Assembly (NCBI GenBank): GCA_964463245.1
Contig: CAYXBU010000002.1
Coordinates: 7,753 to 71,752, forward strand
Reading direction: 5' to 3'
Length of the DNA: 64,000 nucleotides
Origin: CAMEON01 sp964463245
Lineage (GTDB): Bacteria; Bacillota; Clostridia; Oscillospirales; CAG-272
Part shown: positions 59,396-64,000 of the stretch, in pieces
How positions within the stretch are numbered: position 1 is the first letter of the stretch
How the letters are laid out: each line of letters starts with the position of its first letter
Notes under the pieces: model-generated
Databases searched by the model: none
What the model was told of the DNA's origin: nothing
Seen by the model: the letters and a program-made list of their open reading frames with translations, nothing else
Program-made: the position numbers and the translations under genes

Positions 59396-60505
59396 ATGAA
59401 GATTTTGATCCTTGCGAACAATAGCCTCGGTCTGTACCGATTCCGGGGGGCATTGATCCGCGTGTTGCTGGAAAAAGGACATACCGTGTATGCCTCCACT
59501 CCGCGAAACGATCACTATGATGACCTGGCGAGCATGGGGGTGCAGATGCTGGAGACCTCCATCGACAGGCGGGGTACTGATCCTCTTGCCGATATGCGCC
59601 TCTCCCGAACCTATCGTCGTATGCTCCGCGAGATACAGCCGGATCTTGTGATAACCTACACCATAAAGCCGAACGTGTACGGCGGCTACGCGGCACACCG
59701 TGCGGGCATTCCCTATGCGGTAAACGTCACCGGTCTGGGAACCTCTTTTCAGAAGGCGGGACTCCTGCGGCGGGTCGTGACGATGCTCAATCGCCGCGGC
59801 TTGAAGCGTGCATCGGTGGTCTTCTTTGAAAATTCTGCCAACCGCGACATTTTCTGTCGTCTGGGTATTGTCGGGGAGGATGTGTGCCATGTTCTGCACG
59901 GCGCCGGGGTGGACATGGAGGCCTTCCCGGAGAAGCCCTATCCGACCGATGATCGTGAGTGCGAGACCCGATTCCTGTTCGTAGGGCGTGTCATGAAGGA
60001 AAAGGGGATCGACGAGCTGTTTTCCTCCATGCGCCGTCTGCGCGAGGAGGGGGCTGCCTGTACCCTGCATATCGTGGGGGACTATGAGGATAATTACCGC
60101 GAGACCATCGAGCAGGGCGAGCACGATGGCTGGCTGGTCTATCACGGGTATCAGACCGATGTTTGCCCCTTCATGGAAAAAGCGCATTGCCTGGTACTTC
60201 CTTCCTACCACGAGGGTATGGCCAACGTGAATCTGGAGGCGGCCGCCACGGGCAGACCCCTCATCACCTCTCGCATTCCCGGTTGCATGGAAGCAGTTCG
60301 GGAAGGCGAGACGGGCTTTTTGTGTGAGGCGCAGGATACCGAGAGTCTGTACGATCGCATGAACCGTTTCCTGAGGCTGTCCTACGCCGAAAGAGAGGCT
60401 ATGGGGAAGGCAGGATGCGCCTACATGGAAGAGACCTTTGACAAGCGGAAGGTCGTTGCTGAAACACTGGACGTCCTGAGGCAGAGAACAGGACTTCAGC
60501 TGTGA
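59396..60505 (+). CDS. Glycosyltransferase family 4 (PglA-like)
   Basis: The 369-residue GT-B enzyme has ANNSLGLYRFRGALIRVLLE near 8-27, TYTIKPNVYGGYAA near 87, and the donor site RVMKEKGIDELFSSMRRLRE near 194 plus PSYHEGMANVNLEAAATGRP near 266-285 with the E-x7-E motif. It is close to PglA-type enzymes that add a second sugar to the bacillosamine-type carrier. Start ATG 59396 is preferred to GTG 59384, as AGGAG lies 11 bases before the ATG and is too close to the GTG. Confidence 0.9.
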   Translation: MKILILANNSLGLYRFRGALIRVLLEKGHTVYASTPRNDHYDDLASMGVQMLETSIDRRGTDPLADMRLSRTYRRMLREIQPDLVITYTIKPNVYGGYAAHRAGIPYAVNVTGLGTSFQKAGLLRRVVTMLNRRGLKRASVVFFENSANRDIFCRLGIVGEDVCHVLHGAGVDMEAFPEKPYPTDDRECETRFLFVGRVMKEKGIDELFSSMRRLREEGAACTLHIVGDYEDNYRETIEQGEHDGWLVYHGYQTDVCPFMEKAHCLVLPSYHEGMANVNLEAAATGRPLITSRIPGCMEAVREGETGFLCEAQDTESLYDRMNRFLRLSYAEREAMGKAGCAYMEETFDKRKVVAETLDVLRQRTGLQL

Positions 60506-60566
60506 CCTTATCTGCTTGATCCTACAAGAAAGGAAGTCCCTGCGCGACAGGGCTGTTGGACACAGG

Positions 60567-61688
60567 ATGAAACAACTGTTACCGATCGTTCTGATCGCCA
60601 TGGGCTTTGCGGTTCTGGCCGAGCAGAGATCGAAGAAGAATTATTTCTTAAACGAGAAGGGCTATTGGCGACGGGATGCGTTTTTCTGCACCTGCATGGC
60701 GCTGATCCTGGCTGTCTTTGCGGGTCTGCGGACTCGTTATAATGACACGGTGACCTATATCCGCTCCTATGAGCTGTTGCAGGTGGACGAATCTATCTTT
60801 GAGGGTATGATCTGGTCCCTCAGTGCCAGCGACGGCTTTGAGCTGGCATCGCGGATCATGAAGGGACTGGGTGCCTCTACCCAGACCTTCATCATTCTGT
60901 TCTCGCTGTTCGATATTTGCGTGAATATTTGGTTCATCCGCAAGTACGCCCACTCCCTCTGGCTGAGCTTCTTCCTGTATATCACGATGGGTTGCTATGT
61001 GTTCAACATGGCGGCTATCATGCAATGCACGGCCACGGCCATCATCCTGATCGCACTGGATCGCCTGATCGAGGGAAAAAAATTCAAATTTGTCCTGCTC
61101 GTCCTGCTGGCGACTACCTTCCATACCTACGCGCTCATGTTCATTTTGGCACCGCTCCTGTTCTTTACGCCGTGGTCAAAAAAGACCTACTGGATGTTGG
61201 GTGGGTTCTTGCTGATCGGCCTAATGCTTCCGAGCCTTTTGGGCATCGTCATTTCCGTGACGTCAGCCATGGGCGAGGGCTACACGGTCGACTCCTTCAT
61301 GGGGGCGGGCGTGAACATCTTCCGCTTCTTGGTGGTCTCGGTGCCGGTCGTTCTCTCCTTCCTTGTAAGGGAACGGATCGAGAAGGAGGCCAACCGGACG
61401 GATATGTTCATTCTGAACCTGTCTATGCTCAACGCAGAGATCATGTTCGTGGCTCTGTTCGGAACCGCCAACTATTTTGCACGACTTGCCAACTACTTCT
61501 TGATGTTCCAGACTATCACGTTGCCGTGGCTCCTGCGGTTCTTCCCCAAGTCCACAAGGCAGATCATGTCGGTCTGTATGGTGCTCTGCTATTGCTTGTA
61601 TTTCTACTACGAGTCCGGTATCACGATGCCCTTTGACCTACTGTTTGATAAGGTCGGGTTGCTGGATTATCTCAAGAGCCTTATCTGA
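60567..61688 (+). CDS. EpsG-family polysaccharide polymerase (Wzy-like)
   Basis: The 373-residue membrane protein has about ten helices. The EpsG pattern is evident: FAGLRTRYNDTVTYIRSYEL near 53-72 and GFELASRIM near 90, then FHTYALMFILAPL near 186. Such proteins polymerise the repeat unit on the outer face of the membrane. The start is uncertain: ATG 60567 follows only a short AGG; a good AAAGGAAG site lies further upstream without a usable in-frame start codon near it. Confidence 0.85.
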   Translation: MKQLLPIVLIAMGFAVLAEQRSKKNYFLNEKGYWRRDAFFCTCMALILAVFAGLRTRYNDTVTYIRSYELLQVDESIFEGMIWSLSASDGFELASRIMKGLGASTQTFIILFSLFDICVNIWFIRKYAHSLWLSFFLYITMGCYVFNMAAIMQCTATAIILIALDRLIEGKKFKFVLLVLLATTFHTYALMFILAPLLFFTPWSKKTYWMLGGFLLIGLMLPSLLGIVISVTSAMGEGYTVDSFMGAGVNIFRFLVVSVPVVLSFLVRERIEKEANRTDMFILNLSMLNAEIMFVALFGTANYFARLANYFLMFQTITLPWLLRFFPKSTRQIMSVCMVLCYCLYFYYESGITMPFDLLFDKVGLLDYLKSLI

Positions 61689-61735
61689 TAGAAATTCCTA
61701 TGATCCGATCCGCAAGAAGGGAGGAGAATGCTGTT

Positions 61736-62788
61736 GTGAAATCAATCGTATCGATCATCGTCCCGGTCTTTCGGGTCGAGGCGTATCTCCCCGCCTGTGT
61801 GGACAGTATCTTAGGGCAGACCTATCGGGATATTGAATTGATCTTAGTGGATGACGGCAGTGATGACGGCTGTCCCGCACTGTGCGACGCATATGCGGCG
61901 GCGGATGCGCGTGTCACGTGCATACACAAGCAGAACGCAGGGCAATCCTTTGCCCGACGGGATGGTGTTGCGGCGGCGAGCGGTGCCTACTTCATGTTCG
62001 TTGACTCGGATGATCGTTTGGAGCCGGATGCCGTTCGACTCATGGTCGAGGCGGCGGAGGCGCATGGCGCGGATTTGGTCTGCGCCGGGTACAACCGTCT
62101 CTATCCGAACAATACCTTTCCCACGCCGCTGACCGAGGAGACGGTCGTGCGTGCCGACGATGCGGTGCGGGATATCCAACGCCGCTTGATCGGCTCTGTG
62201 GGAGAGGAATTAGGCCGCGTGGAGGCGGCTGACCGCCTGACTCCCATGTGGGGAAAGCTGTACCGCGCCGAGGTGGTCGCCGCAGGCAGGTGGGTCAGTG
62301 AGCGGGAGACAGGCTCCATGGAGGACGCCATTTTTAATCTCTATGCGTTGGATGCCTGCAAGACCTGCGTGCTCCTGCCGCAGTGCCTGTATGATTACAG
62401 GAAGGACAATCAGAATGCGACTACCCTCCGCTATCGGCCGAGGCTGGCCGAGCAGTGGGAGCGTGTGTATGCCTACATGGAAGAATTTATCGACTCGCAC
62501 GGAGGCGGGGATGCGTATCGGGTCGCGCTCCGAAATCGCGTAGCGATCGGATGCCTGGGACTGGCGTTCAATGAGATTGCGGGAAAACGCCCTGCGCGTG
62601 AGCGACGCCGTTCCTTGAAACGCATCCTGCAGGAGGAGCGCCGCAGGGAGGCCTTGCAGGCATTGGATGTTGGGCAGATGCCCTTCAAATGGAAGCTGTT
62701 TTACGGCTGTTGCCGCCGTGGGCGGGTGCGGGTCATTCTCTTCATGATCCGCATGATACAATGGTTGAGATCGAGAGTAGAAGCTTGA
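61736..62788 (+). CDS. Glycosyltransferase family 2
   Basis: The 350-residue GT-A enzyme has the usual signatures: VSIIVPVFRVEAYLPACVDS (5-24), ELILVDDGSDDGC near 34-46, QNAGQSFARRDGV and YFMFVDSDDRLEPDAV near 85-100 with the DxD motif. The C-terminal 80 residues form a basic helical extension. GTG 61736 has GGGAGGAG nine bases upstream. Donor and acceptor unknown. Confidence 0.9.
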   Translation: MKSIVSIIVPVFRVEAYLPACVDSILGQTYRDIELILVDDGSDDGCPALCDAYAAADARVTCIHKQNAGQSFARRDGVAAASGAYFMFVDSDDRLEPDAVRLMVEAAEAHGADLVCAGYNRLYPNNTFPTPLTEETVVRADDAVRDIQRRLIGSVGEELGRVEAADRLTPMWGKLYRAEVVAAGRWVSERETGSMEDAIFNLYALDACKTCVLLPQCLYDYRKDNQNATTLRYRPRLAEQWERVYAYMEEFIDSHGGGDAYRVALRNRVAIGCLGLAFNEIAGKRPARERRRSLKRILQEERRREALQALDVGQMPFKWKLFYGCCRRGRVRVILFMIRMIQWLRSRVEA

Positions 62789-62813
62789 AGATAAACGAAA
62801 GGGGGAAGCAGTC

Positions 62814-63938
62814 ATGGGTGAGCGGGAGCCGATCCGCGTTTTGAATCTCTTTACCATCATGAATCGCGGTGGTGCCGAGACCATGGTCATGAACTACTAC
62901 CGCCACATGGATCGTTCCCGCGTGCAGTTGGATTTTCTGGTTCACCGCGAGGAGCGCGGTGCTTACGAGGATGAGATCGAGGCACTGGGCGGGCGTATCT
63001 ATCGGATGCCCCCCGTGCGTCCTTGGACAGCGCACAGTTATCGAAAGGCCATCCGTCATTTCTTTTCCGAGCATCCTGAGTACCGCATCCTCCATGCCCA
63101 TATGTCGGAGCTGGGGCTGTATGCTTTTCAAGTGGCAAAGCAGATGGGCATACCGGTGCGTATCTGCCACGCGCATAATTGTCCGCATGGGATCGACCTC
63201 AAGTCCCCCGTGCGCTGGTACATGAAGACCCGCATGAAGCCGTATATTACCCACCGCTTCATGTGCGGTCTGGAATCCGGGGAGTGGCTGTTCGGAAAAA
63301 AGAACGCGAATGAGTTCGTTCAGATGAATAATGCGATCGATTCCGCCGCGTTTGCCTACGACCCCGCCCGACGGAGAGAGGTTCGGCAAGCTCTGTCTCT
63401 TTCTGAGGATGTGTCGGTGGTCGGTCATGTCGGTCGTTTCAATAAGCAGAAGAATCATCCTTTCTTGATCGATGTGTTTTCTGCCTATCTTGATCTTGAA
63501 CCAAACGCTGTGCTCCTGTTGGTGGGCAACGGAAGTGGGATGCAGACCATTCAGAAGAAGGCGGAAAAACTGGGTATCGCGGATAAAGTTTTCTTTTTGG
63601 GCAGTCGAGGTGATGTGCCGGAGCTTATGCAGGCTATGGATGTGTTCGTTTTTCCATCGCTTTTTGAGGGATTGGGGATCGCTCTGGTCGAGGCGGAAGC
63701 ATCGGGACTTCCTTGCGTCGTTTCAAATGTTATTCCTCCGGAAAGTTATGTAACTGATCTGGTTTTTCCGTTGAAACTGACGGATGCTCCGATGAAGTGG
63801 GCAGAGGTAATACAGAGCAGAAAGAATATATGCCGTGCAGATACCAGACGGCAGATTGCCGCACACGGATTTGATATTCATGGTGAGGCTTGCAAACTAC
63901 AGCAATTTTATCTTGATGCATATGAACAGAACCAATAA
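62814..63938 (+). CDS. Glycosyltransferase family 1/4 (EpsF-like)
   Basis: The 374-residue GT-B protein starts with RVLNLFTIMNRGGAETMVMN (8-27), has YRILHAHMSELGLYAF near 88 and the donor-site motifs HVGRFNKQKNHPFLIDVF near 203 and FPSLFEGLGIALVEAEASGL near 280-299. AAAGGGGGAA precedes the ATG. It is similar to EpsF/CapM-type enzymes of surface polysaccharide clusters. Its end overlaps the next gene start by 17 bases. Confidence 0.9.
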   Translation: MGEREPIRVLNLFTIMNRGGAETMVMNYYRHMDRSRVQLDFLVHREERGAYEDEIEALGGRIYRMPPVRPWTAHSYRKAIRHFFSEHPEYRILHAHMSELGLYAFQVAKQMGIPVRICHAHNCPHGIDLKSPVRWYMKTRMKPYITHRFMCGLESGEWLFGKKNANEFVQMNNAIDSAAFAYDPARRREVRQALSLSEDVSVVGHVGRFNKQKNHPFLIDVFSAYLDLEPNAVLLLVGNGSGMQTIQKKAEKLGIADKVFFLGSRGDVPELMQAMDVFVFPSLFEGLGIALVEAEASGLPCVVSNVIPPESYVTDLVFPLKLTDAPMKWAEVIQSRKNICRADTRRQIAAHGFDIHGEACKLQQFYLDAYEQNQ

Positions 63939-64000
63939 GGTACAACTGACCGTCTTTACGCCCGCCTATAACCGCGCCCATACCCTGCCGCGTACCTACG
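63922..64000 (+). CDS. Start of a glycosyltransferase family 2 gene, cut by window edge
   Basis: The 26 visible residues begin MNRTNKVQLTVFTPAYNRAH (first 20), the N-terminal strand and nucleotide-binding loop of GT2 enzymes (VFTPAYNRAHTLPRTY). The start overlaps the previous gene by 17 bases. The cluster continues to the right of the window. Confidence 0.75.
   Translation, partial: MNRTNKVQLTVFTPAYNRAHTLPRTY

Overview
The window reads as a chromosomal piece of a GC-rich, low-redundancy Clostridia genome, most likely an uncultured Oscillospiraceae/Ruminococcaceae-type gut anaerobe assembled from a metagenome. Supporting this are AGGAGG-type ribosome binding sites, Gram-positive promoters (TTGACA, 17 bp, TATAAT), fermentative Rex and AdhE, Mini-ribonuclease III, the ACT/PFL pair, a DUF4358 lipoprotein, CPBP protease and a Firmicutes-style capsule locus (CpsB PHP phosphatase, BY-kinase, EpsG). 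A 100-base N run at 24276-24375 shows that it is a scaffold. I see no transposase, integrase, phage structural gene or CRISPR array.

Left part (1-20300, mostly minus strand): rex-adhE-phosphotransferase; a small protein plus EndA-type nuclease lipoprotein; gdhA; and a six-gene unit starting at 15441 with an aconitase-family hydratase, a TIM-barrel isomerase, isocitrate dehydrogenase, a glycosidase-like lipoprotein, TcdA and a lipid kinase. Aconitase, isocitrate dehydrogenase and glutamate dehydrogenase together point to an oxidative half-TCA route to 2-oxoglutarate and glutamate. A plus-strand unit (4-TM protein, SGNH hydrolase, DUF4358 lipoprotein) and a sigma factor/membrane anti-sigma-like pair follow.

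Middle (20400-34500): a two-subunit ABC exporter whose second gene is cut by the assembly gap, a 5'-truncated alkaline phosphatase-like gene, a yfcE-CPBP-tadA-nudix-murQ operon on the minus strand, and an ACT-PFL-Mini-III-cyclophilin operon plus a 2-hydroxyacid dehydrogenase on the plus strand.

The most interesting block is 34626-41616: one promoter drives a TerB_N-domain protein, a BREX-type (DUF2791/BrxD-like) ATPase, a GH39-like glycosidase and an Lhr-like DExH helicase. The ATPase, helicase and TerB_N protein resemble a DNA-processing or phage-defence module without the PglX/PglZ/BrxC core of BREX; the glycosidase between them is unexpected. Housekeeping genes (Na/Pi cotransporter, dnaE, prfC) follow on the same strand.

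Right part (49100-64000): tRNA-Thr(GGT), a macro-domain protein, tRNA-Ser(CGA), a second TIM-barrel isomerase with a HIT protein, and a nucleotidyltransferase, all minus strand. From 53128 to the right edge there is a surface-polysaccharide cluster: Wzz-like protein with a Gly-Tyr tract, BY-kinase, a divergent LCP-like protein, CpsB phosphatase, PglE/PglC/PglD-like genes for a bacillosamine-type first sugar, several glycosyltransferases and an EpsG polymerase. Flippase and PglF-type dehydratase are not in the window. Intergenic stretches above 300 bases occur only around the two tRNA genes (49111-49505, 50085-50438) and hold the tRNAs, their promoters and terminators.
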